This document shows positions 1 through 7,940 of a stretch of 64,000 nt of DNA, one piece after another (position 1 is the first letter of the stretch; each line of letters begins with the position of its first letter). The position numbers were made by a program, and so were the translations under genes. Where the stretch lies: NCBI RefSeq assembly GCF_900105785.1, contig NZ_LT629799.1, forward strand, positions 434,001 to 498,000, in the 5' to 3' direction. The DNA is from Microlunatus sagamiharensis (GTDB taxonomy: Bacteria; Actinomycetota; Actinomycetes; Propionibacteriales; Propionibacteriaceae). The notes beneath the pieces are model-generated. The model made no database searches. It worked only from the letters and a program-made list of their open reading frames with translations, and was not told the origin of the DNA.

Positions 1-900
1 GCGGCCCTCGAGGTGCTGCCCGGGTCGCTGCCGGAGGCGAGCGTGCCCGCACCGACCTCCGTCTCCGACGACACCACCCGCGAGGAGTTCGTCGCCCACG
101 CCGAGCAGGCGCTCGAGCACATCCGCCTCGGCGACATCTACCAGGTGCAGGTGGGCCACGCGATCACCGTGCGCACGGAGGCCGACGAGCTGACCGTCTA
201 CCGCCGCATGCGCGAGCGCAACCCGAGCCCGTACATGAGCCTGCTGCCGATCGCGGGCCGCGTCGTGGTCGGGGCCAGCCCCGAGCTGTTCCTGCGGCTC
301 GAGGGCCGCACGGCGACCATGCGCCCGATCGCCGGCACCGCGCGTCGCAGCGGTGACGCCGCCCGCGACGAGCTCGCCGTCGAGCGGCTGCTGTCGGACC
401 CCAAGGAGCGCGCCGAGCACGTCATGCTCGTCGACCTCTGCCGCAACGACATGGGCCGCGTCTCGGTGCCCGGCTCGGTGTCGGTCGACGACTTCATGGT
501 CATCGAGGCCTACAGCCACCTCTTCCACATCGTCTCCAGCGTCAGCTCGCAGGTGCGCGCGGAGCACGACGTCTACGACCTGATCCGGGCCAGCTTCCCG
601 GCCGGCACGATGACGGGAGCGCCCAAGGTCCGGGCGATGGAGATCATCGAGGAGCTGGAGACGAGCCGGCGCGGCCTCTACGCCGGATCATTCGGCTTGA
701 TCGGCTTCGGCGGCTGGACCATCCTGGGGCTGGCCATCCGGATGACCGTGCGCACGGGCTCCGGTGCCAACGGCGCGTACGTGCTGCGCGCCTCGGCCGG
801 GGTGGTCGCCGACTCCACGCCGGACGGCGAGTGGGCGGAGACGCTGACCAAGATGGGCGCCGCCTACTGGGCGGTCGCCGGAGAGGAGCTCGTGCCGTGA
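1..900 (+). CDS. trpE: Anthranilate synthase component I, C-terminal part (5' truncated by window edge)
   Basis: Chorismate-binding catalytic subunit that makes anthranilate for tryptophan synthesis using ammonia from the partner amidotransferase. The frame is open from base 1, so the N-terminal domain lies outside the window. Visible signatures are RPIAGTARR near residue 105, DLCRNDMGRV, YSHLFHIVS and FPAGTMTGAPKVRAMEII. The Ala in PIAGT argues for anthranilate (or ADIC) synthase; PabB enzymes carry Lys (PIKGT) there. The stop codon overlaps the GTG of the amidotransferase by 4 nt, so the two are translationally coupled. A secondary-metabolite ADIC synthase is a less likely alternative. Confidence 0.85.
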   Translation, partial: AALEVLPGSLPEASVPAPTSVSDDTTREEFVAHAEQALEHIRLGDIYQVQVGHAITVRTEADELTVYRRMRERNPSPYMSLLPIAGRVVVGASPELFLRLEGRTATMRPIAGTARRSGDAARDELAVERLLSDPKERAEHVMLVDLCRNDMGRVSVPGSVSVDDFMVIEAYSHLFHIVSSVSSQVRAEHDVYDLIRASFPAGTMTGAPKVRAMEIIEELETSRRGLYAGSFGLIGFGGWTILGLAIRMTVRTGSGANGAYVLRASAGVVADSTPDGEWAETLTKMGAAYWAVAGEELVP

Positions 901-1523
901 AGGTCGTCCTCATCGACGCGTTCGACAGCTTCGTCTACATCATCGAGCAGTACCTCGCCGAGCTCGGCGCCGAGCCGGTCGTGATCCGCTCCGACCCCGG
1001 CAACAGCGACCGCGTCCGCGACCTCGCGCCCGACGTGCTGGTCCTCGGCCCCGGCCCCGGCCACCCGCTGGACTCCGGCCACGTCGAGCTGGTGCGCGAG
1101 TTCGCCGGCGAGGTGCCGCTGCTCGGGGTCTGCCTCGGCCACCAGGCGATCGGGGCCGCGTACGGCGCCACCGTCAGCCCGGCGGCGCACATCATGCACG
1201 GCAAGACGAGCACGCTCGACCACGATGGGCGCGGCATGTTCCGCGGCGCCGACCGCGACCAGGTCGTCACGCGCTACCACTCCCTGGTGGTGGAGGACTC
1301 GACGCTGCCGAACCAGCTCGAGGTGAGCGCCCGCAGCCGCGACGACGGCTACATCATGGGGCTGCGGCACCGCGAGCTCCCGGTCGAGTCGGTGCAGTTC
1401 CACCCCGAGTCGATCACCACGCAGTCGGGCATCGGGCTGTTCCGCTCGTTCCTGGAGACGTACGTGGGCGAGCGGACCGGCGAGGAGCCGCTGCACCCGC
1501 GCGACCCCTCGCGGACGCCCTGA
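897..1523 (+). CDS. trpG: Anthranilate synthase component II, glutamine amidotransferase
   Basis: Class I glutamine amidotransferase supplying ammonia to the component I subunit encoded just upstream. The nucleophile is Cys79 in GVCLGHQ and the His-Glu pair is in FHPES; the oxyanion segment GPGPGHP is at about residues 51-57. The GTG start at 897 shares 4 nt with the upstream stop, which decides the start over a longer upstream reading that lacks family similarity. About 208 residues, normal for the family. Amidotransferases of this type can serve TrpE or PabB; the partner's PIAGT motif favours tryptophan. Confidence 0.85.
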   Translation: MKVVLIDAFDSFVYIIEQYLAELGAEPVVIRSDPGNSDRVRDLAPDVLVLGPGPGHPLDSGHVELVREFAGEVPLLGVCLGHQAIGAAYGATVSPAAHIMHGKTSTLDHDGRGMFRGADRDQVVTRYHSLVVEDSTLPNQLEVSARSRDDGYIMGLRHRELPVESVQFHPESITTQSGIGLFRSFLETYVGERTGEEPLHPRDPSRTP

Positions 1524-4075
1524 GCACGGCGGCGGCGGGCGCCGGGGCGTCGCTCGCCGACCTGGTCCCCGCCGAGCCCGGCCCGGACGCCACCTACGAG
1601 GCGTTCACCGGCTGGCTGGAGAGCCGGGGGCTGACGCCGTACGCGCACCAGACCGACGCGCTCATCGAGCTGGTCAGCGGCGCGAACGTGATCCTCTCGA
1701 CCCCGACCGGTTCGGGGAAGTCGCTGGTCGCCACGGGCGCTGAGTTCGCGACGCTCGCCAACGGCGGGCGCACCTTCTACACCGCGCCGATCAAGGCGCT
1801 GGTGAGCGAGAAGTTCTTCGACGCCGTCGCCACCTTCGGCCACGAGCGCGTCGGGATGATGACCGGCGACGCGAGCGTCAACCCGACCGCGCCGATCATC
1901 TGCTGCACCGCCGAGATCCTCGCCAACCTGGCGCTGCGCCAGGGCGCGGCCGCCGACGTCGCGTGCGTGGTCATGGACGAGTTCCACTACTACGGCGACG
2001 CGTCGCGCGGGTGGGCCTGGCAGGTGCCGCTGATCGAGCTGCCGAACGCGCAGTTCCTGCTGATGAGCGCCACGCTCGGCGACGTGAGCCGGTTCGAGTC
2101 CGAGCTGACGCGGCGCACCGGCCGGCCGACGACGACGATCAGCTCGGTCGAGCGTCCCGTCCCGCTGCACCACCGCTACGTCACCACGACGCTGCACGAG
2201 ACCGTCGAGGAGCTGCTGGGCACGCACGAGGCGCCGGTCTACGTCGTGCACGCCAGCCGGGCGGCCGCGGTCGAGCAGGCCCAGGCGCTGACCAGCCTCA
2301 AGATCAGCAGCCGCGAGGAGAAGGACCAGATCGCCGCGCTGATCGCCGACTTCCGCTTCAGCGCGGGCTTCGGCAAGGTCGTCTCCCGCCTGGTCCGGCA
2401 GGGGATCGGCGTCCACCACGCGGGGATGCTGCCCAAGTACCGCCGCCTCGTCGAGCGCCTCGCCCAGGCCGGGCTGCTCAAGGTCATCTGCGGCACCGAC
2501 ACCCTCGGCGTCGGCATCAACGTGCCGATCCGCACGGTGCTGATCGCCTCGCTGAGCAAGTACGACGGGACGCGGGCGCGGCTGATGTCGGCGCGCGAGT
2601 TCCACCAGGTCGCGGGGCGTGCGGGCCGGGCCGGCTTCGACACCAGCGGCCAGGTCGTGGTGCAGGCGCCGGACCACGTCGTGGCCAACGAGAAGGCCCT
2701 GGCCAAGGCCGGCGACGACCCCAAGAAGCGTCGCAAGGTCGTGCGCAAGAAGCCGCCGGAGGGCACCGTCGGCTACGGCCTGCCCACCTTCGAGCGCCTC
2801 GTCTCCGCGCCCCCGGAACCGCTCACGTCCCACTTCAAGGTCACGCACGCGATGGTGCTCGACGTCGTCGCGCGCCCGGGCGACTGCTGGGCCGGCATGC
2901 GCCACCTGCTGCTCGACAACGACGACGCACCGGCCGCCCGGCGCGGGCACGTCTCGCGCGCGCTGTCGATCTACCGCGGCCTGCGCGAGTCGGGCGTGGT
3001 CGAGCAGCTGCCCGAGCCGGACGACGAGGGCCGGACCGCGCGGCTGACCGTCGACCTGCAGCGCGACTTCGCGCTCAACCAGCCGCTCTCGCCCTTCGCG
3101 CTCGCCGCCCTCGACCTGCTCGACCCCGACGCCGAGACGTACGCCCTCGACGTCGTGTCCGTCATCGAGGCGACGCTGGAGGATCCGCGGCCGATCCTGA
3201 TGGGCCAGCGGGACCGCGCACGGCGCGAGGCGATCGACGCGATGAAGGCCGAGGGCATCGAGTACGAGGAGCGGGTCGTCCTCATCGAGGACGTCACCTG
3301 GCCCCGCCCGCTGGCCGAGGTGCTCGAGGTGGCCTTCGCCGCGTACGCGAAGAGCAACCCGTGGGTGCTCGACGAGAAGCTGTCGCCGAAGTCGGTGGTG
3401 CGGGAGCTGTTCAGCGAGGCGATGACCTTCTCCGAGTTCGTCGCCCGCTACGGGCTCGCGCGCTCCGAGGGGCTGGTGCTGCGTTACCTGTCGGACGCGT
3501 ACAAGGCGCTGCGCCAGACCGTGCCCGAGGAGCGTCGGACCGAGCCGCTGACCGACCTCGTGGTCTGGCTCGGCGAGCTGGTGCGCCAGGTGGACTCGAG
3601 CCTGCTCGAGGAGTGGGAGCGGCTGTCCCACCCGGAGCAGGCCGATCCCGGGGCGCTCGTGGACGCAGCCCTCGAGGCGCCGCCGCCCGTGACCGGGAAC
3701 GCGCGGGCCTTCCGCGTGCTGGTGCGCAACGCGCTGTTCCGTCGCGTCGAGCTGGCCGCGCGGCGGCAGTGGTGGCCGCTGGGCGAGCTGGACGGCGACG
3801 ACGGCTGGGACGCCGACCGCTGGGCGGCCGCCTTCGAGCCCTACTTCGCCGAGCACGCGGCGATCCTGACCGGCGCGGACGCGCGCGGTCCGGCGCTGTT
3901 CGAGGTGCGCGAGGAGCCCGGCCGCTGGCGGGTGCGCCAGGTCGTGGACGACCCCGAGGGCGACCACGACTGGGCGGTCAGCGCGACCGTCGACCTCGCG
4001 GCGAGCGACGAGGCCGGCGAGGCGGTCGTCCGCGTCGACACGGTCGAGCGGCTGCAGGGCTTCACCTCCGACTGA
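1520..4075 (+). CDS. DEAD/DEAH-box helicase with DUF3516 C-terminal region
   Basis: Superfamily 2 (Ski2-like) helicase of the actinobacterial DUF3516 type, probably acting on RNA. Walker A TPTGSGKS, motif II as DEFHYYGD, motif III LMSATLG and the RecA2 segment with HHAGMLPKYRR, GTDTLGVGINVPIRTV and QVAGRAGRAGFDTSG are all present, followed by a long DUF3516-like C-terminus. The first GTG (1688) falls inside the Walker A strand, too late to be the start. The frame is open upstream with no ATG/GTG/TTG, and a CTG at 1520 overlaps the trpG stop by 4 nt (CTGA), mimicking the coupled starts nearby. That gives 851 residues, near family length. The start is an inference; the helicase assignment is firm. 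Confidence 0.85.
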   Translation: MSTAAAGAGASLADLVPAEPGPDATYEAFTGWLESRGLTPYAHQTDALIELVSGANVILSTPTGSGKSLVATGAEFATLANGGRTFYTAPIKALVSEKFFDAVATFGHERVGMMTGDASVNPTAPIICCTAEILANLALRQGAAADVACVVMDEFHYYGDASRGWAWQVPLIELPNAQFLLMSATLGDVSRFESELTRRTGRPTTTISSVERPVPLHHRYVTTTLHETVEELLGTHEAPVYVVHASRAAAVEQAQALTSLKISSREEKDQIAALIADFRFSAGFGKVVSRLVRQGIGVHHAGMLPKYRRLVERLAQAGLLKVICGTDTLGVGINVPIRTVLIASLSKYDGTRARLMSAREFHQVAGRAGRAGFDTSGQVVVQAPDHVVANEKALAKAGDDPKKRRKVVRKKPPEGTVGYGLPTFERLVSAPPEPLTSHFKVTHAMVLDVVARPGDCWAGMRHLLLDNDDAPAARRGHVSRALSIYRGLRESGVVEQLPEPDDEGRTARLTVDLQRDFALNQPLSPFALAALDLLDPDAETYALDVVSVIEATLEDPRPILMGQRDRARREAIDAMKAEGIEYEERVVLIEDVTWPRPLAEVLEVAFAAYAKSNPWVLDEKLSPKSVVRELFSEAMTFSEFVARYGLARSEGLVLRYLSDAYKALRQTVPEERRTEPLTDLVVWLGELVRQVDSSLLEEWERLSHPEQADPGALVDAALEAPPPVTGNARAFRVLVRNALFRRVELAARRQWWPLGELDGDDGWDADRWAAAFEPYFAEHAAILTGADARGPALFEVREEPGRWRVRQVVDDPEGDHDWAVSATVDLAASDEAGEAVVRVDTVERLQGFTSD

Positions 4076-4095
4076 GGCCGGGCCATCCTGGCGGG

Positions 4096-4392
4096 ATGGA
4101 CCGGGAGTTCGAGGGCGTGCTCTTCGAGTGGCGCGGACCGGCGCCGTTCCACTTCGTCGCGGTGCCCGAGGACGTGGCCGACGACCTCCGGGAGATCGCG
4201 CCGCTCGTCAGCTACGGCTGGGGCATGGTGCCGGCGCGGGTGAGCACCGGCTCGAGCAGCTGGGAGACCGCGCTCTGGCCCAAGGACGGCGGCTACGTCG
4301 TGCCGGTCCGGGACCGCTTCCGACGCGCGGAGCGCCTGGAGGTCGGCCGGCCCGTCACCCTGCGCGTCGAGGTCGGGCCCGGCGGGCCCTGA
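4096..4392 (+). CDS. DUF1905 domain protein
   Basis: Small protein of 98 residues made almost entirely of a DUF1905 beta-barrel: EGVLFEWRGPAPFHFVAVPE at the start, then the GWGMVPA and W..ALWPKDGGYVVPV segments typical of the family, ending in a VTLRVEV strand. The function of DUF1905 is unknown; the fold is sometimes found with OmdA-like proteins. It starts 20 nt after the helicase stop in the same direction and may be co-transcribed. There is no clear Shine-Dalgarno; CATCCT lies 6 nt before the ATG. Confidence 0.75.
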   Translation: MDREFEGVLFEWRGPAPFHFVAVPEDVADDLREIAPLVSYGWGMVPARVSTGSSSWETALWPKDGGYVVPVRDRFRRAERLEVGRPVTLRVEVGPGGP

Positions 4393-4435
4393 CGGCCGCG
4401 GTGCCAGACTGGGCCCGACGAGCCGAGGAGGGCAG

Positions 4436-4861
4436 ATGCCGGAGAAGGGCAGCGAGGCCGAGCGCATCGAGGAGGAGCGGCTCCCGAGCACGCTGGAGCG
4501 CTCCGACCAGAAGGCCAGGGACACCTACGCCGAGACGCTGGCGTCGGCGGAGGAGCAGTACGGCGACGGCCAGCGGGCGCACCGCACCGCATGGGCGGCG
4601 GTCAAGCACACGCACGAGAAGGTCGGCGACCACTGGGAGCCCAAGGACGAGAACGGGCCCTCCGACGCCAAGGCGGCCGGCGGCCTCGACACCGACGCCG
4701 AGACCAAGGGCGGGGTGGACGCGAACGCCACCAAGGAGCACCTCTACGAGCTGGCGCAGAAGGCCGACATCGAGGGCCGCTCGACGATGAGCAAGGACGA
4801 GCTCGTGGACGCCCTGCAGAAGGCCAACGACCGGGCCACCGCGAAGGCTCGCCAGGGCTGA
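4436..4861 (+). CDS. ChaB-like protein with C-terminal Rho-N/SAP-like segment
   Basis: A 141-residue highly charged soluble protein. The first ~65 residues resemble the ChaB fold (LPSTLERSDQKARDTYAETL, then W..VKHTHEKVGDHW). The C-terminal part ATKEHLYELAQKADIEGRS followed by MSKDELVDALQ looks like a Rho termination factor N-terminal or SAP-like helical nucleic-acid-binding module. A good ribosome site, GAGGAGGG, precedes the ATG. ChaB was once linked to cation transport in Escherichia coli, but in actinobacteria the role is unknown. The combination with a Rho-N-like module hints at nucleic-acid association (inference). Confidence 0.7.
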   Translation: MPEKGSEAERIEEERLPSTLERSDQKARDTYAETLASAEEQYGDGQRAHRTAWAAVKHTHEKVGDHWEPKDENGPSDAKAAGGLDTDAETKGGVDANATKEHLYELAQKADIEGRSTMSKDELVDALQKANDRATAKARQG

Positions 4862-4879
4862 GGGCGGCCCCGGCCGGTG

Positions 4880-4906
4880 TGACCCAGGTCATAGCAGGTC
4901 CGACCT
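4880..4906 (+). promoter_or_regulatory. Two adjacent palindromes upstream of the alkyltransferase pair
   Basis: TGACCCAGGTCA (4880-4891, 5-bp arms) is followed by AGGTCCGACCT (4896-4906, 5-bp arms), in the 119-nt gap before the first alkyltransferase gene. Both share the AGGTC half-site, as expected for a dimeric repressor or activator. No regulator gene is adjacent, so the cognate protein is unknown. Confidence 0.4.
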
Positions 4907-4980
4907 CACGTCTCGCGTCCCCGGCGCGTCTACGGGGTGACAGGTACCGGGACGCGGTGCCGCACGTGAGGAGCTGACCG

Positions 4981-5577
4981 ATGACCGGCACGACCACGCT
5001 CGAACCCGCCTTGACGACGCCCGCCCCGGCCACACCGCCGCGCCGGCACGCCGTGCTGAGCACGGCGGTCGGGGAGCTGACGCTGGTGGCCGAGGGCGAC
5101 GGCCTGGTGGGCGTCTACTTCGCCGAGCACCACCCGGCACCGGACCGCGACGGCTTCGGCGCGACCGTCGACCCCGCGGGCGACGCGGTCCTGGCGGCGG
5201 CGGCGCAGCAGCTGGGCGACTACGTCGACGGCCGACGGGACTCCTTCGACCTGCCGCTGCGGCCGGCCGGCAGCGAGCGGGCCCGTCAGGTGTGGGAGCT
5301 CGTGGCCGCGGTGCCGCGCGGCAGCACCACCACGTACGCGGCGCTCGGCCGGACCGTGGGCATCGGCCCGCGGGTCGCCGGCCAGCTCGTCGCCCGCAAC
5401 CCGCTGTGCGTCGTCGTGCCGTGCCACCGGGTCGTCGCGTCCGACGGCCGGCTGACCGGGTACGCCGGGGGCGTCGACCGCAAGCAGGCGCTGCTGCGGC
5501 TCGAGGGGGCCCTGGCCGAGGGGGCGACGGTGGTCCCGAAGGCCCCGCGGCCGCCCGAGGGGTCGGACCCGGCGTGA
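4981..5577 (+). CDS. Methylated-DNA--protein-cysteine methyltransferase-like protein (first of tandem pair)
   Basis: Suicide alkyltransferase of the Ogt/MGMT family that removes alkyl groups from O6-alkylguanine. The acceptor is Cys148 in VVVPCHRVV; the DNA-binding tyrosine is in STTTYAALG and an Arg sits at the expected arginine-finger position in IGPRVAGQLVARNP. It lacks the Ada N-terminal zinc domain. Ribosome site GAGGAGCTG lies just before the ATG. The stop overlaps the GTG of a second family member by 4 nt, so two alkyltransferases are made from one message. The first 20 residues are Thr/Pro/Ala-rich and probably disordered. Confidence 0.85.
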   Translation: MTGTTTLEPALTTPAPATPPRRHAVLSTAVGELTLVAEGDGLVGVYFAEHHPAPDRDGFGATVDPAGDAVLAAAAQQLGDYVDGRRDSFDLPLRPAGSERARQVWELVAAVPRGSTTTYAALGRTVGIGPRVAGQLVARNPLCVVVPCHRVVASDGRLTGYAGGVDRKQALLRLEGALAEGATVVPKAPRPPEGSDPA

Positions 5578-6173
5578 GCGAGCGCGCGGCCGAGGCGTTC
5601 GACCCGACCGGCAGCCACCTCGAGCGACTGCTCGGACGGCTGGTCGACGAGGCCGACCGCCGGGACGGGGTCGATGTCGGCTACCGCACCGTCGACGGCC
5701 CGGTGGGCCCGCTGCTCCTGGCCGCGACACCGGCCGGTCTGGTCCGGGTGGCCTTCGCCAGCGAGGGCGAGGACGCGGTGCTCCAGGAGCTGGCCGACCG
5801 GGTCAGCCCGCGGGTGCTGCCGCTTCCCGCCCGCCTCGACGAGACGGCCCGGGAGCTGGACGAGTACTTCGCCGGCCGGCGTCACCGCTTCGACGTCGCA
5901 CTCGACTGGCAGCTCTCCGGCGGTTACCGCCGCGAGGTGCTCTCCCACCTCGCGGTGGACGTCGAGTACGGACGGACGACCTCGTATGCCGGGCTGGCGG
6001 CGATGACGGGCAGCCCACGGGCCGTCCGGGCCGTCGGCACAGCCTGCGCGACCAATCCCATCCCGGTCGTCGTCCCCTGCCACCGGGTGGTGCGCTCGGA
6101 CGGGTCGATGGGCCGCTACCGCGGGGGTGAGGAGGCCAAGCACGTCCTGCTCGAGCTCGAGGGAGCGCGGTGA
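5574..6173 (+). CDS. Methylated-DNA--protein-cysteine methyltransferase-like protein (second of tandem pair)
   Basis: A 199-residue Ogt/MGMT family member with acceptor Cys169 in VVVPCHRVV, Tyr in RTTSYAGLA and the arginine finger in SPRAVRAVGTACATNP. This is closer to the canonical MGMT recognition helix than its upstream partner. Start is GTG at 5574, sharing GTGA with the upstream stop. The N-terminal ~35 residues (HLERLLGRLVDEADRR) form a predicted helix not found in minimal Ogt. The two proteins differ strongly outside the core, so they are diverged paralogs rather than a recent duplication. Confidence 0.85.
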   Translation: MSERAAEAFDPTGSHLERLLGRLVDEADRRDGVDVGYRTVDGPVGPLLLAATPAGLVRVAFASEGEDAVLQELADRVSPRVLPLPARLDETARELDEYFAGRRHRFDVALDWQLSGGYRREVLSHLAVDVEYGRTTSYAGLAAMTGSPRAVRAVGTACATNPIPVVVPCHRVVRSDGSMGRYRGGEEAKHVLLELEGAR

Positions 6174-6248
6174 GGCCGCCCGCCCGCGGCGGACGGCCTC
6201 ACCGGGGTGCTCCGGCCGACGGACCGGGCGGAGCGGGGTGAGCTGGGC

Positions 6249-7067
6249 TCAGCCCTGCGCCTCGAGGGCGACGGGCTGCCACTCGTTCCAGGTCGCGAGG
6301 CGGGACTCGTAGTCCTTGGTCGCGATGCCGAGCGGGGCCTCGCCGAAGAAGACGCGCAGCGGCGGCTGCTCCGCGTCGACCACCTTGAGCAGGGCGCGGG
6401 CCGAGGCCTGCGGGTCGCCCGGGGTCTGGCCACCACGACGGGCGCGGCCGGCCTCGCGGGCCTTCTCATACGCCGGGTTCTCCTCGCTGTGCTTGGCCGA
6501 CGGGCCGGACCAGTCGGTGGAGAAGCCGCCGGGCTCGACGAGCGTCACGTGGATACCGAGGGGGGCGACCTCCTGGGCGAGCGACTGGCTGATGCCCTCG
6601 AGCGCCCACTTGGAGGCGTGGTAGGCGCCGATGCCCGGGAAGGCGCTGATCCCGCCGATGGAGGAGACCTGGATGATGTGGCCCGAGCCCTGCTCGCGGA
6701 GGTAGGGCAGGGCGGCCTGGGTGACCCACACGGCGCCGAAGAGGTTGGTCTCGAGCTGGCCGCGGAGCTCGTCCTCGCTCAGCTCCTCGACCATGCCGAA
6801 GTGGCCGTAGCCCGCGTTGTTGATGACGACGTCGAGCCGTCCGAAGTGGTCGTGCGCCTGGGCGACCGCAGCCCGGTCGGCCTGGCGGTCGGTGACGTCG
6901 AGCTGCAGCGGCAGCAGGGCGTCGCCGTACTTGGCGACGAGGTCGTCGAGGGTGGAGGTGTCGCGGGCGGTCGCGGCGACGCGGTCGCCGCGCTCGAGGG
7001 CTGCGATGCTCCACTCGCGGCCGAAGCCGCGGGAGGCGCCGGTGATGAACCAGACCTTGTCGGTCAT
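6249..7067 (-). CDS. Short-chain dehydrogenase/reductase
   Basis: Classical SDR of 272 residues. The cofactor glycine motif TGASRGFG is at 9-16, NNAG at 83-86, catalytic Ser about 135, Tyr149 and Lys153 (YHASK). The Arg in TARD after the second strand suggests NADP(H). The C-terminal region resembles the common SDR group annotated as oxidoreductases of unknown substrate. A ribosome site (GGAAGGA) precedes the ATG. It is flanked by convergent repair genes and a co-directional secreted-protein gene; no pathway context identifies its substrate. Confidence 0.85.
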   Translation of the reverse strand: MTDKVWFITGASRGFGREWSIAALERGDRVAATARDTSTLDDLVAKYGDALLPLQLDVTDRQADRAAVAQAHDHFGRLDVVINNAGYGHFGMVEELSEDELRGQLETNLFGAVWVTQAALPYLREQGSGHIIQVSSIGGISAFPGIGAYHASKWALEGISQSLAQEVAPLGIHVTLVEPGGFSTDWSGPSAKHSEENPAYEKAREAGRARRGGQTPGDPQASARALLKVVDAEQPPLRVFFGEAPLGIATKDYESRLATWNEWQPVALEAQG

Positions 7068-7120
7068 GTGCGTGTCCTTCCGTCGTGGGGCGGAGCGCGT
7101 GCGGCTCCGCCGACCACTGC

Positions 7121-7186
7121 GACAACCCGGTCACCCGGGCCTTTATGCCCGTCTGAGCGAGCATGGCCCGAGGTGACCGGGTCGTC
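7121..7186. repeat. Inverted repeat upstream of the SDR gene
   Basis: GACAACCCGGTCACC (7121-7135) is repeated in inverted orientation at 7172-7186 with one mismatch and a 36-nt spacer. The arms lie 54-119 bp upstream of the SDR start in the 240-bp gap before the secreted-protein gene. This may be a paired operator or a weak structure; nothing else coding is visible in the gap. Confidence 0.4.
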
Positions 7187-7235
7187 GTGGCGGGCCTGGA
7201 GCCCTGCCGTGCGCCCCCGCGCGGCTGGTTCGCGG

Positions 7236-7303
7236 CTGGTCCGACCGGCCCGACCGGCCCGACCGGCCCGTCGTCCCCCGACGGCGACGACCGGTCGGAC
7301 CAG
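7236..7303 (-). terminator. Terminator-like hairpin after the secreted-protein gene
   Basis: A perfect 13-bp stem (7236-7248 with 7291-7303) starts 4 nt past the stop codon of the minus-strand gene. The loop holds three CCGACCGGC-type direct repeats and a nested CCGTCG/CGACGG hairpin. There is no U-tract, as is usual in high-GC actinobacteria. Confidence 0.6.
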
Positions 7304-7307
7304 GTCG

Positions 7308-7772
7308 CTACTTCGTGCGGTCGGCTATCCGCGTGGCCGTGACGGTGCTGCCGTCCTTGACGGCGACGACGCGGACCTTGTCGCCCTTCTTGACGTCGCC
7401 GATCGCGGCCTGCTCCTTGGCCTGGCGGACCTTGGTCTTCGCGTCGACCACGTAGGTGGCGGAGTAGCCGTCCTTGCTCTCGACGCTGATCGCGGTGGCG
7501 CTCACCGAGCTGACCGTGCCCCGCTGGAAGTCGACGACCTTGTGCTTCTTGCCGCCGAGGGTGACCTCGCCGTGCAGGGCCCGCCGGGTGAGGTCGCCCT
7601 TGGCGTGCTTGCCGGCCTTGTCCGGCTTGGCGGTCGCGCCGGGCGTGGCGCTCGCGCTCGCGCCCGGGGACGGGCTGGTGGTGGGGTCGGCCGACGCCAC
7701 CCCGATCCCGACCACGCCGGCGAGGGCGACGGTCGAGAGGGCGGTGGCGAGGATGACGACGGGCTTCTTCAT
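7308..7772 (-). CDS. Secreted protein with DUF5666-like C-terminal domain
   Basis: A 154-residue exported protein. Residues 1-28 form a signal peptide (MKKPVVILATALSTVALAGV, cleavage near ASADP), followed by a Ser/Pro/Ala/Lys linker and a small beta-rich domain (RGTVSSVSATAISVESKDG, YVVDAKTKV, GDVKKGDKVRVVAV, GSTVTATRI). That order of strands is characteristic of DUF5666-type domains. The function is unknown. The gene is monocistronic with its own downstream hairpin. Confidence 0.7.
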   Translation of the reverse strand: MKKPVVILATALSTVALAGVVGIGVASADPTTSPSPGASASATPGATAKPDKAGKHAKGDLTRRALHGEVTLGGKKHKVVDFQRGTVSSVSATAISVESKDGYSATYVVDAKTKVRQAKEQAAIGDVKKGDKVRVVAVKDGSTVTATRIADRTK

Positions 7773-7940
7773 GGGTGTCCTCCGGCTCGGGCGAGGCGAC
7801 CGACGCCCCGCGACCTCCGCCAGTCTCGGAGCGGGGCGGCGCCCGTCACGACCTCCCGGCCGGATGCTTCAGCAAGGCTTCAGGCGCGCCCCGACGCCCC
7901 CTCGAGGAGTGAGGACCTCGGGGTCCTCGGCGAAGGCGGC

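Noticed and set aside
1-1523. Assignment as p-aminobenzoate synthase (pabB/pabA)
   Set aside because: Component I has PIAGT where PabB has PIKGT with the catalytic Lys.
1349-3967. 872-codon open frame on the minus strand opposite the helicase
   Set aside because: Low-complexity Arg/His/Gly/Asp composition without any family motif; it mirrors the helicase codon bias of a high-GC gene.
4981-6173. A split Ada regulator
   Set aside because: Neither protein has the zinc Cys4 domain or an AraC-type DNA-binding domain; both are complete Ogt-like proteins.
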